A DNA stretch of 64,000 nucleotides, taken from NCBI RefSeq assembly GCF_042665255.1, contig NZ_JBHTCD010000005.1, one strand, 5' to 3'. Below, in pieces: positions 51,145 to 59,463 of the stretch. The position numbers and the translations under genes were made by a program. Within the stretch, counting starts at the first letter, position 1, and each line of letters starts with the position of its first letter. Below the pieces are notes generated by a model. It searched no databases. It was not told the origin of the DNA and saw nothing but the letters and a program-made list of their open reading frames with translations. This DNA is from Insolitispirillum peregrinum. GTDB lineage: Bacteria > Pseudomonadota > Alphaproteobacteria > Rhodospirillales > Rhodospirillaceae.

Positions 51145-52302
51145 ATGTCAGCCCCTTTTGCCAGCCTGTCCATCCGCATCGCCTCCACCGCCGCCGAGCG
51201 CGAGGCGATCTATCGCTTTCGCTATGACATTTACGTGCGCGAAATGGGCAAGGTCCGTCTGGAACAGGCCGACCACGGGCGCGGCTGGCTGAAGGATGAT
51301 GCCGACGATCAGGCCACCCTCTACGGGGCCTATGCCGAAGACGGCAGTGTGATCGGCACCCTGCAAGTGATCGGCGGAGAAACCGGCATCCCGGATGCCT
51401 TTCGCCAGCTCCCCCACTTTGAACAGTTCCTTACCCTGCCACCAACGGCCCTGTCATTTACCGGACGGTTGATGGTTGCCACCGGGCGGCGCGGCGGGCA
51501 GGCGATGACCGCACTGGTCGGGCGGGCCTATCAGGACGGACTGGCCACCGGGCGGCATTTCAATTTCTGCGTCTGCTCGCCGGGGCTGGTTGATCTGTAC
51601 GAGCACCTTGGCTATCGCCGCTTTACCGGCAATCTGGTCGATCCGGTGGTCGGCTATCAGGTGCCGCTGGTGCTGGCCGCCCGTGACCGCGAACACCTGT
51701 CCGCCATTCAGTCGCCGCTGTGGCGGATTCTACGCCACCTCCCCGGCGAGTCCGGGCCGAACGATGATGCCCGCCGCCTGCTGGACTGGCTGCATGCCAG
51801 TGTGCCGGTGACCTCGGTGGTGCGCGACTGGATCGAGCAGGAAGACGCCTTTTGGGTCTTTCTCGCCGACAAGGTGCGCCATGCCGCCAGCGAAACCGCC
51901 TCGATTCTGGCCGACCTCGGCGAGGACGAGCAAAAGCGCCTGCTGAAAGGCGGAACCCTGCTCGACTGTGCGCGCGGCGACCTGATCATCAAGGCCGGTG
52001 CCGTTGGGACCGAGGTGTTTGTGGTTCTGTCCGGGCTGGTCGAAGTGCGCCTGGCCGGACAGGCCACCCCGCTGGCGGTGCTGGATAGCGGGCAGGTCTT
52101 TGGCGAGATTGCCTTTATCACCGACATCACCCGCACCGCCGATGTGGTGGCGCTGACCGATGCCCGCTTGCTGGTGGTCAGCCAGACAGCCCTGAAACGC
52201 CTGATGGCCACCGCCCCGGCCCTCGCCGCCAAGCTGATGTTCAACCTGTCGCGGGTGCTGTGCGAGCGGCTGATCTCGTCCAACCGGCGGATTGCCGAAT
52301 AA
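51145..52302 (+). CDS. Acyltransferase fused to a cyclic-nucleotide-binding domain
   Basis: The 385-aa protein has an N-terminal GNAT/autoinducer-synthase-like acyltransferase region (IYRFRYDIYVREMGK, YGAYAEDGSVIGTLQVIGG, SFTGRLMVATGRRGGQAMTALVGRAYQDGL, LYEHLGYRRF; about 10-190). It ends in a cNMP-binding fold (about 250-370) with GTEVFVVLSGLVEVRL and the phosphate-cassette-like GQVFGEIAFITDITRTADVVAL, including the conserved Glu and Arg. This suggests a cAMP-regulated acyltransferase with domains in the reverse order of mycobacterial Pat enzymes. The start is uncertain: TTG 51118 or GTG 51133 would add 4-9 residues. Confidence 0.78.
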   Translation: MSAPFASLSIRIASTAAEREAIYRFRYDIYVREMGKVRLEQADHGRGWLKDDADDQATLYGAYAEDGSVIGTLQVIGGETGIPDAFRQLPHFEQFLTLPPTALSFTGRLMVATGRRGGQAMTALVGRAYQDGLATGRHFNFCVCSPGLVDLYEHLGYRRFTGNLVDPVVGYQVPLVLAARDREHLSAIQSPLWRILRHLPGESGPNDDARRLLDWLHASVPVTSVVRDWIEQEDAFWVFLADKVRHAASETASILADLGEDEQKRLLKGGTLLDCARGDLIIKAGAVGTEVFVVLSGLVEVRLAGQATPLAVLDSGQVFGEIAFITDITRTADVVALTDARLLVVSQTALKRLMATAPALAAKLMFNLSRVLCERLISSNRRIAE

Positions 52303-52304
52303 CC

Positions 52305-53030
52305 CTATCGTTGACGTAACAAGTCCATCGCCGCGTTCAACTGGCTCATCCGCTGATGGCTGCCATAGGGGCTGTCGGGATGGTGAACGGTGGCCAACAG
52401 CCGAAAGCGGGCACGCAGTTCGCGGCTGTCCGGGTCGGCGGTCGGGGGATAGCCAAACACAAACAGTGCCTCGCCTTCGGTCTGCACGCCGCTGGGCAGC
52501 GGATCAAAGGACAGCACCGACAAAACCGTTCGCAAGCGGTCCAATTCCTCGGTGTGGATGGCAATTTCACTGGTCAGCCGGGACACTTGCCCGGCCAGCT
52601 CCGGGTCCGGCTCGCAGCGGACAGGCTCGGGCGGCGGCGGCGGAGGGGGTGCCATCGTCCCGCCCAGAACAACCCCGTCCTTGTCCCCCACCTGCAGGGA
52701 CATCATTCCACCTGCGAGCGCAAGCGCCAGATTCAGAGACTTACGGATAAAAGGGCTGCTCATGCCGGATGGCAGGCGGACCTGAAGGCGAGGCTTGCGG
52801 CGCAGCACCTTGCCCATCGACGGCCCGGAGTGCAGGTTGACCATTTCACGGTCGTCGTCTGCGGGTTCGCCGGGATCGGGATACAACTCGATCACCTCGG
52901 GCGGAACGACCAGCATCACCGAACGGGCCAGGTCCCCGGCATTCACCCGACGCTGTTCCGCCAACGCCAGCACCGCATCGCGGAAGGCCGACGAGCATGA
53001 TAGCGTATAACTCTCTTTGACCTCAGCCAC
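52305..53030 (-). CDS. J-domain-containing protein
   Basis: The 241-aa protein ends in a short J-domain (FVFGYPPTADPDSRELRARFRLLATVHHPDSPYGSHQRMSQLNAAMDLLRQ) with the HPD motif that stimulates DnaK. The N-terminal part (SCSSAFRDAVLALAEQRRVNAGDLARSVMLVVPPEV) resembles a ribbon-helix-helix fold. A hydrophobic stretch and Pro/Glu linker (PPPPPPPEP) separate the two; a coiled coil precedes the J-domain. A GTG start (53030) is used. It converges with the fusion gene, 2 nt between stops. Confidence 0.75.
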   Translation of the reverse strand: MAEVKESYTLSCSSAFRDAVLALAEQRRVNAGDLARSVMLVVPPEVIELYPDPGEPADDDREMVNLHSGPSMGKVLRRKPRLQVRLPSGMSSPFIRKSLNLALALAGGMMSLQVGDKDGVVLGGTMAPPPPPPPEPVRCEPDPELAGQVSRLTSEIAIHTEELDRLRTVLSVLSFDPLPSGVQTEGEALFVFGYPPTADPDSRELRARFRLLATVHHPDSPYGSHQRMSQLNAAMDLLRQR

Positions 53031-53381
53031 AGTCCATTGATCTCCACGCTCTGCACCGCCGCAGATCAGACACCAAACCCGCCATGCCCGACAAGCGGGA
53101 CAGAGGACCTACAGAGGTGAGCCATCCCGGCGCGCCGGTATTGTCCCGCCAATTCCACAGGAATAGCGCTGCCAAAGACCCCTCCACAGGCGGGGGCTTA
53201 TCCCGGGACAGCGAATTTTAGTACGATATCGCAATGAAAATGGCCCGCGCCAGCATATTTCACCTACGATCGTAGATTTTTCAAGTCTGAACGATGGGCA
53301 TCGCTGGAAAAGAGCTGATTCGTCATAACAAATAACATTAATAAAATAACTCAATTCATTGATATATATATTCATTTTACC
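53031..53381. other. Intergenic region before repeats B6/A4
   Basis: No gene is supported. The sequence turns AT-rich between about 53320 and 53380 (runs of TA and AT), which could hold the promoter for the J-domain gene only at a distance. Otherwise nothing is recognised until the repeat unit begins at 53382. Confidence 0.4.
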
Positions 53382-53443
53382 AGAGCATGGAACGCAAAAG
53401 CGGGAACAGGTTTTGCGCAAAACCACTGCGACAGAACAAAAGG
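53382..53443 (+). repeat. Repeat family B joined to A4
   Basis: It starts AGAGCATGGAACGCAAAAGC, with the core GGGAACAGGTTTTGCGCAAA, then the linker CTGCGACAGAACAAAAGGTT leading into the left end of A4. It has the same B-linker-A order as at A2 and A3, read on the other strand. Confidence 0.85.
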
Positions 53444-53451
53444 TTAGATCA

Positions 53452-53667
53452 GCGTGCCTACGCCAAGTCACAGTACACGACAGTTGGCGGAAAAGAATGG
53501 GCTATCGCCCAGACCCATTCGGGGCCTGAGGCCCCGAACCCCCATCTTTTCTTTTATAATCAAAGGAATGGGGTCTGGGGCCAACTGGCCCCAGCGAGGT
53601 GTGGAGCAGCGCTCCGCGTTCTTGTTTCCCTACTGTCGTGTCCTGTGGCGTCCGGTTTAACGCACGC
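53452..53667 (+). repeat. Repeat family A, copy A4 (full length, reference orientation)
   Basis: The copy is 216 bp. The left end runs GCGTGCC to CACAGTACACGACAGT; the right end runs TACTGTCGTGTCCTGTGGCG to GCACGC. Internal hairpins, in order: AATGGGC/CCCATT variant (53495-53520), GGGGCCTGAGGCCCC (53521-53535), a CCCCAT/ATGGGG stem with an AT-rich loop (53539-53574), TGGGGCCAACTGGCCCCA (53576-53593) and GGAGCAGCGCTCC (53603-53615). The unit with B6 spans 53382-53674 and is bounded by AGAGCA and TGCTCT. Confidence 0.88.
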
Positions 53668-53671
53668 TGCT

Positions 53672-56578
53672 CTAGACCGGCATCGGCATCGGTGGGCGCG
53701 TCCGGAACATGGTCTCCATCGCTTCCCCCGGCAAGGGGCGCGACATCAGGAAGCCCTGAATCTGGTCACAGCCCACACCGTGCAGGAAATTCAGATGATC
53801 CTGCGTTTCCACCCCTTCGGCCACCACCTTCAGGTCCAGCGCATTGGCCATCGCGATCATCGCGCAGACAATCGCCGCATCGCCCGGATCGGTGGTCACC
53901 TCGTTTACAAACGAGCGGTCAATCTTCAGCTTGCCGATCGGAAACCGCTTTAGCACCGACAAAGAAGAATAGCCGGTGCCAAAATCATCAATCGCACAGG
54001 AAATGCCCCGTTCGGTCAGCAACCGAACCACATTGATGGCGTTCTCCGGGTCGCTCATCGCCGAGCTTTCGGTCAATTCCAGCTCAAGATACTGCGGCGG
54101 CATATCAAAATCCCGCAACACCGTATCGACCATGGTCAGCAGTTGCCGGGAATTGTGGAACTGGCGGCCCGAGATATTCACCGCCACCGGCACATGCGCC
54201 AGCCCCAGATCCTGCCAGCGTTTGTTCCAGCGGCAGGCATCCCGCAGCACCTGTTCGCACATGGTATCGATCAGGCCGAACTCTTCCGCCACGTCGATAA
54301 AGGCACCGGGGGGAATCAGGCCATGCTCCGGGCTGATCCAGCGGACCAGCGCCTCCATGCCGACGATTTTACCCGAGCGGGTTTCGATTTGCGGCTGGAA
54401 GTACGAGACAAATTCCTCATTTTCCAGCGCCCGCCGCAACCGGTGCTGCATGGTCAGCGTCTGCTGGGCCTTTGCCCCCATCTCTTCGGTAAAGATCAGG
54501 AACGACGATGGGCCATTGCCTTTCTTTGCCTGCTGCATCGCCGTCTCGGAATGCATGATCAAGGCCTCGGCACTTTCGCCATCACGCGGGAAAACCGCCG
54601 CCCCAACGGAGACCGTCAGGTCAAATTCCTCGTCTTCAACGGTCAACGGCTCAAGAAAACGCGCCTGAATCGTCCGAATGGCCTGCTCGATATCACTGGC
54701 CGAGGTCATCCCGGTCAACATCAACAGGAACCGGTCGCCACTGGCCCGACACAACAGGTCACCCACCTCAATGGTTTCCTGAATCCGGTGCGCCACCGCC
54801 AGCAAGACCTTATCCCCCATCGAATGGCCGAGCGTCGCATTGACGATCGAAAAGCGGTCAACCCCCAGCGACAGCACCACCACCCATGCGTCAATCTGGG
54901 TAGCAAAGCTGCGCGCCCGACCAAAGCGTTCCATGAACAGCGAGCGGTTGCCCAGCCCGGTCAGCGGATCGTAGTAGGCAAGGAAGGTCAGCTCTTCTTC
55001 GGCCCGTTTGCGGTCGGTCACATCCAGCGCCACGCCGTCCCAGATCAGGCTGCCATTGGCCCCCTTGCGGGGCCGCGACCACGACCGCAGCCAGCGTTCT
55101 TCATTGCGGCGATTGACCAGCTTGATGTCAGCCTCCATCGGCTCCATCGTTTCGGCGGATCGCCGCATGGCATCAATGAAACCGCTTCGGTCCGACAGGT
55201 CCATCAGGTCGGTAAACAACTCGCCATCACTGCGGATTTATTCGGGCAGAACGCCCAGAATCTCGCGACACCCTTCCGAGATGTAGCTGAACGAGATGTG
55301 CCCCTCGGCGGAAACCTCACGCTGAAAGACAATCCCCTGAATGTTGTCGGCGATATTCAGCAAACGCTGTTCGCTCTCGTGCAGGCGGGCCTCGGTTTCC
55401 TTGCGGGCGGTAATGTCGCGCACGATGGCAATGAACAGTCGCTTGCCTTCGGTCAGCACTTCGCTCAGCGACAGCTCCATCGGAAAGACATGGCCGTCCT
55501 TGCGTTGCCCCTGCAACTCGACCGGCCCATGCCCCAGCATGGCGCTTTCTCCGGTCTTCAGGTAATCATGGACAATTCCGCCTTCACCGGTATTGGCGAG
55601 GGCCGAGCCATCGGGGGTCAGGAACACCACGTCCTTGCCCAGCAGCTCATCGGCGGACCAGCCGAACACACGCTCGACGGCGGCATTGACCGACTCGATC
55701 CGGCCTTCGGCATCCATGGTGATGATGCCGTCCGCAGCATGATCCATGATCATTTGCAGGCGATGTTCCGCCCGCATCCGGTCACTGACATCAATCAACA
55801 CCGCATCCCAAATGACATCGCCATTGGGCAAACGCTCGGGTTTCAGGGTGGCCGACAGCCAGCGAACATCACCCTTGCGGCTGATCGCTCGCCATTCTTC
55901 GGTATAGCCGGTCAGGGTACGGGCCGACTCGTGCAGGCGGGCCAGATAATCGCTGCGGTCCGCCCAGTGAATGCAATCCAGACAGCCGTCCTGGGTGATC
56001 CGCATCTCCTCTGGCGCATATCCCAGAATGTCGAGCGTCCCCGATGAAAAGAACGGGTAATAAATCACCCCGTCAGTCTGCAAAACCCGCTGCAGGATGA
56101 TCCCCGGCAGATTCTGCGCCACCGATCCCAAACGCTCTTCGGCTTCGGTCCAGCCATCGGCCAGACTGCTGAGCAGATCTGCCGCACGCAAGCTAACCAC
56201 AAACAGGCGTTCGCCCTGATGGTTCAGCACCGCAATCGTGCTGTCGAGGGTCACATGCCCGCCGTTGCCGCGTCGGTAGGGGAGAAAGCGCCGCCCGCCG
56301 GTGTATAGATCAGGATTGCCCCCAACCAGCATGCACAACCCGGCCCCCGGCGGAGGCTGGAGTGTTTCGAGTCCCCGCCCAACCAGATCCTCGGCCCGCA
56401 CCTCCAGCAGGTCAGCCGCCGCCGCATTCAGCAGGAGAATCTGTCCCGCAGCATCACAGACAAACTGCGCGGCAGGAGACAGGGCGAACAGGGCCAACAG
56501 GCGATCACGCGACAAACGTTCAGAGGGCGAGGGCACACCAACAGACAACACCGGGGACGCAGGATCCTCGTCGGTCAT
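53672..56578 (-). pseudogene. PAS-PAS-PAS-PAS-GGDEF-EAL c-di-GMP protein, interrupted by an in-frame TAA
   Basis: One reading frame of 968 codons encodes four PAS domains (about 20-500), a GGDEF domain (about 510-670) and an EAL domain (about 690-945). A TAA at 55238-55240 (codon 447) splits the fourth PAS between ...EILGVLPE and IRSDGELFTDL. Both sides stay in frame, and the downstream part has only a TTG where a start would be needed. The GGDEF site reads ASGDRF, so cyclase activity is unlikely. EALVRW, DDFGTGYSSL and EGVE argue for an active phosphodiesterase if the protein is made. CAA (Gln) to TAA is the simplest mutation. Start Met 56578 is uncertain; it could also be a sequencing error. 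The stop TAG falls in the TAGAGCA end of the repeat unit. Confidence 0.8.
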
Positions 56579-56691
56579 CCGTCCACCCATGATCATCACC
56601 CACACTTGCTATTGGTTTGCGGTGCCGGACCACTGGCGTATGCCACCATGCGGCCCTGATTTCAGCCATTCTGTAACAGAATTCTGACGTT

Positions 56692-56750
56692 AGAGCATTG
56701 TGCGAAAAACGGGAACCGGTTTTCGCAAAAACAATGCGACACTACAAAAT
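56692..56750. repeat. Repeat family B, upstream of the PAS-GGDEF-EAL gene
   Basis: TTAGAGCATTGTGCGAAAAA and CGGGAACCGGTTTTCGCAAA are followed by AACAATGCGACACTACAAAA and TGTTA. Imperfect arms surround GGGAACC, with the family linker at the end but no A repeat. Confidence 0.85.
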
Positions 56751-56869
56751 GTTATCGCCTGCCCTCAGGACAGGCAACAATCAAACGCAGATGCCGCAAC
56801 AGTACACACGAAAACGCCAGCACCATCAGAGCAGTGCCAGCCAAAGACGTGTCTTTTTTTCAGAAAGGG
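56751..56869. other. Spacer between repeat B7 and tRNA-Thr
   Basis: There is no gene. TCTTTTTTTCAGAAAG (about 56852-56867) lies just beyond the tRNA 3' end. On the tRNA's strand it reads as an A-run, so it does not act as that gene's T-tract. Confidence 0.35.
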
Positions 56870-56946
56870 TGGTGCCGCAGAAGGGATTCGAACCCCCGAC
56901 CCACGCATTACGAATGCGTTGCTCTACCGAACTGAGCTACTGCGGC
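56870..56946 (-). tRNA. tRNA-Thr, anticodon CGU
   Basis: The minus strand folds as a 77-nt cloverleaf. The acceptor GCCGCAG/CTGCGGC ends with A and an encoded CCA. The D-arm is AGCTCAGTTCGGTAGAGC, the anticodon stem ACGCA/TGCGT has loop TTCGTAA (anticodon CGT), and the T-arm carries GTTCGAATC. It reads ACG codons. Confidence 0.95.
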
Positions 56947-57080
56947 ACACGGACATGATCAGATACGACAGACCATGAACATCATCCCCTGCCGAAACAG
57001 GGAAGGCGGGCGGAAGATACGCAAGGCCAGCATCTTTGGCAAGAGCCTTTTTCAGCAAACATCCTGCTACGCCACAAAAA

Positions 57081-57108
57081 GAAAGGGCCACCCGAGGGCG
57101 GCCCTTTC
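57081..57108 (-). terminator. Rho-independent terminator of the porin gene
   Basis: A 9-bp stem GAAAGGGCC / GGCCCTTTC with a 10-nt loop is followed on the minus strand by TTTTTG. It is 34 nt after the porin stop. Confidence 0.85.
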
Positions 57109-57142
57109 CCAGCAGTCCTGCCAAACTTTCCGTGAGGAAAGA

Positions 57143-58339
57143 TTAGAAGGTCAGCGACAGACCGGTGGCAACCACCCAGCCGCTGTTTTCGTTGCTGTTC
57201 ACAACGGTGCTGTTGGAACCAGCAGCAACGCCGTTTTCGAAGTCGACGTGAGCGACACCGGCGACCAGAGCAACCCCCGGACCCATGGTGTATTCGCCGG
57301 CCAGTTCCCAAATCTTGGTGGTGTCGTCAGACACGTTCTTGCCGGTGTTTTCCATCGAGGCGTCGAAGTAGGCCAGGCTCACGCCATAGGGGCCGGTCTT
57401 GTACTGCAGACCCACGTCCCAAGCCTTGCCGTTCAGTTCGTCACGCTGGTTCAGAGCGGTGAAGGACTGACCCGAGGTGACCTTGCGGTCCTGGCTGATG
57501 TCGCGGTAGCCACCACCGAAGGTGAAGCCGGCGTAACCGACCTGACCACCAACCTGCCATTCTTCACGACCGGCGTTGTACGAACCAGCAGTCACGCTGT
57601 CCGCGTTCGGACCAGCATCAGCCCACAGGTAACCGCCCTGAGCAGCAATGGTCACGCCACCGACGGTGCCGTTCCACATCAGGCCAGCGCCGTAGCCTTC
57701 GTTCGAACCAGCAGCGCCCTTGCTGGCGCTCGGCTGGGCCGGGTTGTCATCGCCATTCACGTCCGGCACATAGGTGGCGCCGAAGGTGAAGCCAGCGATC
57801 GCCGGGGAGATGTAGCTGATCGATTCCGAGTCGCCCGAGGTGTTGATGTAGGCAGCGTCCGGAGCCGAGTTGCCGGTCGGGTTCAGGACGTAGGCGCCAG
57901 CCTGCAGGTCGCCTTCTTCCAGACCGCCGTTGAAGATACGGCCGCCGACGTTCGGGGCAGTCTTGGCAATGGCAACCAGGGCGGTATCGTCAGCACCGGC
58001 AACGATGCTACCGAAAGCACCCGACACGGTGATGTTGTATTCGTCGGACGGATCGTTCATCGAACGACCACCGGATTCCAGTTCGTACTTCACGGACACG
58101 GTCAGGCCGTTGTCCAGAGTGGTCGAACCCTTGAAGTGGATTTCGTTGTCGCCCTTGACGTCAACGCCGGTCACTTCGGTGCCTTTGGCCTTGATGTAGT
58201 CGTCGTCCTGCGAGGCATAGCCGACCATGACGGCGCCATAACCACCAACAGACAACTTGATCGGGTCAGCGGCCTGAGCGGCGCCGGCGATCGAGGCAGC
58301 GGCCACGAGGGCCGAGGTGCCGATGAGAAGCTTCTTCAT
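57143..58339 (-). CDS. Outer membrane porin
   Basis: The 398-aa precursor has a signal peptide (MKKLLIGTSALVAAASIAGAAQA|AD), then alternating beta-strand pattern with Gly/aromatic girdles (KLSVGGYGAVMVGYASQ, GFTFGATYVPD, WQVGGQVGYAGFTFGGGYR, AWDVGLQYKTGPYGVSLAYF). It ends in the C-terminal Phe (VVATGLSLTF) needed for Bam assembly, as in 16-strand general porins of Rhodospirillales. Third-position codon use is strongly biased, consistent with high expression. It is single, with its own terminator and a 375-bp upstream region. Confidence 0.92.
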   Translation of the reverse strand: MKKLLIGTSALVAAASIAGAAQAADPIKLSVGGYGAVMVGYASQDDDYIKAKGTEVTGVDVKGDNEIHFKGSTTLDNGLTVSVKYELESGGRSMNDPSDEYNITVSGAFGSIVAGADDTALVAIAKTAPNVGGRIFNGGLEEGDLQAGAYVLNPTGNSAPDAAYINTSGDSESISYISPAIAGFTFGATYVPDVNGDDNPAQPSASKGAAGSNEGYGAGLMWNGTVGGVTIAAQGGYLWADAGPNADSVTAGSYNAGREEWQVGGQVGYAGFTFGGGYRDISQDRKVTSGQSFTALNQRDELNGKAWDVGLQYKTGPYGVSLAYFDASMENTGKNVSDDTTKIWELAGEYTMGPGVALVAGVAHVDFENGVAAGSNSTVVNSNENSGWVVATGLSLTF

Positions 58340-58714
58340 TCTCTCGAAATCCCTAATTTCACGTTAGACTGGAACGAGCCGTTCAGTACCGCCAAGGGCC
58401 AACAGAGCGTCCACAAGGCGTCAACACTGAAAGCCCGTCACATACGGTAGGCCCATAAGGCCACTTTCAAAGGCAAGGGTCAAGGCACCAGCGCCCTCCT
58501 TTGTGTCTATTCCCGCACAGTGTGGATTTTGTGCAACAACACCCTTCAGCCCCACGTCCAAAGGGCAAACGGGGCCTCACTTGGTTTTTGCTTAACGCTG
58601 CCCGGTCCCCCCTGCTATATAAAGAGCCGCATGTGCTCCACACGGCCATGCGGCACATTCTGCGCGACTCGGGGTCTTTGCACCCTATCAGGCACAACAA
58701 AGGGTTCTCTTCCC
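58340..58714. promoter_or_regulatory. Divergent region between porin and DUF3576 genes
   Basis: Both genes point outward, so both promoters lie here. For the rightward gene, TATATA at 58616-58621 is a candidate -10 about 95 nt before the ATG, with only a weak -35. For the porin, GAGAGA precedes the ATG. No clear palindromic operator was seen; the middle is unremarkable. Confidence 0.4.
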
Positions 58715-59290
58715 ATGGTGATGAAGACCACCGCCACTTCCCGCCGCCGGATCTGGGGCATGACGATGGCGTCATTGGCAACCGCCTTGCTGCTGGGGGG
58801 CTGCGGCCTCGAGACGGACAGCCGCCCGATGCAAAAGCAGGGCGACGGCACCTGGTCCCGCGAAGACCCGTCGCAACGCGATACAGTCTTTGGCAAGGGC
58901 GGTCTGGACCTGTTTGGCGGCAAGAAAAAAGACGAAGCCGCAGGCGGTGGCACCGGCATCGGGGTCAATCTGTACCTGTGGCGGGCGGCGCTCGATACCG
59001 TCGGCTTCATGCCGCTCAGCTCCGCCGATCCGTTCGGCGGGGTGATCATCACCGACTGGTATCAACCCCAGAGCAGCCCCGGCGAACGATTCAAGGTCAA
59101 CCTGTACATCCTCAGCCGCGAACTGCGCGCCGATGCCCTGAAGGCTTCGGTGTTCCGTCAGGTGCGCGACCCGGCCACCGGTGGCTGGCTGGATGCCCAG
59201 GTCGATGCCTCGACCAACACCGAATTTGAAAATGCCGTCCTGACCCGCGCCCGCCAGATCCGCACCGCCGAAGCGTCCAAGGATCAGTAA
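58715..59290 (+). CDS. DUF3576 lipoprotein
   Basis: The 191-aa precursor has a basic N-terminus, a hydrophobic stretch and lipobox LLGGC (MASLATALLLGGCGLETDS). The conserved DUF3576 region follows (GVNLYLWRAALDTVGFMPLSSADPFGGVIITDWYQPQSSPGERFKVNLYILSRELRADALKASVFRQ). This outer-membrane-directed family is restricted largely to alphaproteobacteria and is commonly next to leuS, lptE and holA, as here, which hints at an envelope role. Its function is unknown. Met 58715 or 58721 may be the start. Confidence 0.9.
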   Translation: MVMKTTATSRRRIWGMTMASLATALLLGGCGLETDSRPMQKQGDGTWSREDPSQRDTVFGKGGLDLFGGKKKDEAAGGGTGIGVNLYLWRAALDTVGFMPLSSADPFGGVIITDWYQPQSSPGERFKVNLYILSRELRADALKASVFRQVRDPATGGWLDAQVDASTNTEFENAVLTRARQIRTAEASKDQ

Positions 59291-59318
59291 GGCCCGAGGC
59301 CCGACCGACAACCGGACA

Positions 59319-59351
59319 GGCGCCCACCGGGCGCCGTCCCCGTTTCTTGCC
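59319..59351 (+). terminator. Hairpin after the DUF3576 gene
   Basis: GGCGCCC-ACC-GGGCGCC, a 7-bp perfect stem with a tight loop, is followed by GTCCCCGTTTCTT. The T-run is weak, so termination may be partial before leuS. Confidence 0.45.
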
Positions 59352-59463
59352 AACCGCCGCACCCTGTTCCCGACGCCTGTGCGGCCGCTGTGTCCGATAT
59401 TGTAGTCTTGTGGCGAAACCCCGGCGTCCCTGTTTCGCCCGATGTTCCAGGAGTAGCACGACG

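Noticed and set aside
53387..53953. 188-codon frame across repeats B6/A4 into the EAL gene
   Set aside because: It is composed of repeat sequence and the antisense of the EAL gene.
55238..55240. Recoded stop or two separate genes in the PAS-GGDEF-EAL region
   Set aside because: TAA is not a selenocysteine or pyrrolysine codon, and the downstream half has no ribosome binding site or ATG near the break; a nonsense mutation is simpler.
54143..56047. 634-codon open frame opposite the PAS-GGDEF-EAL gene
   Set aside because: It was considered because the sense gene is broken, but its composition is that of an antisense shadow.
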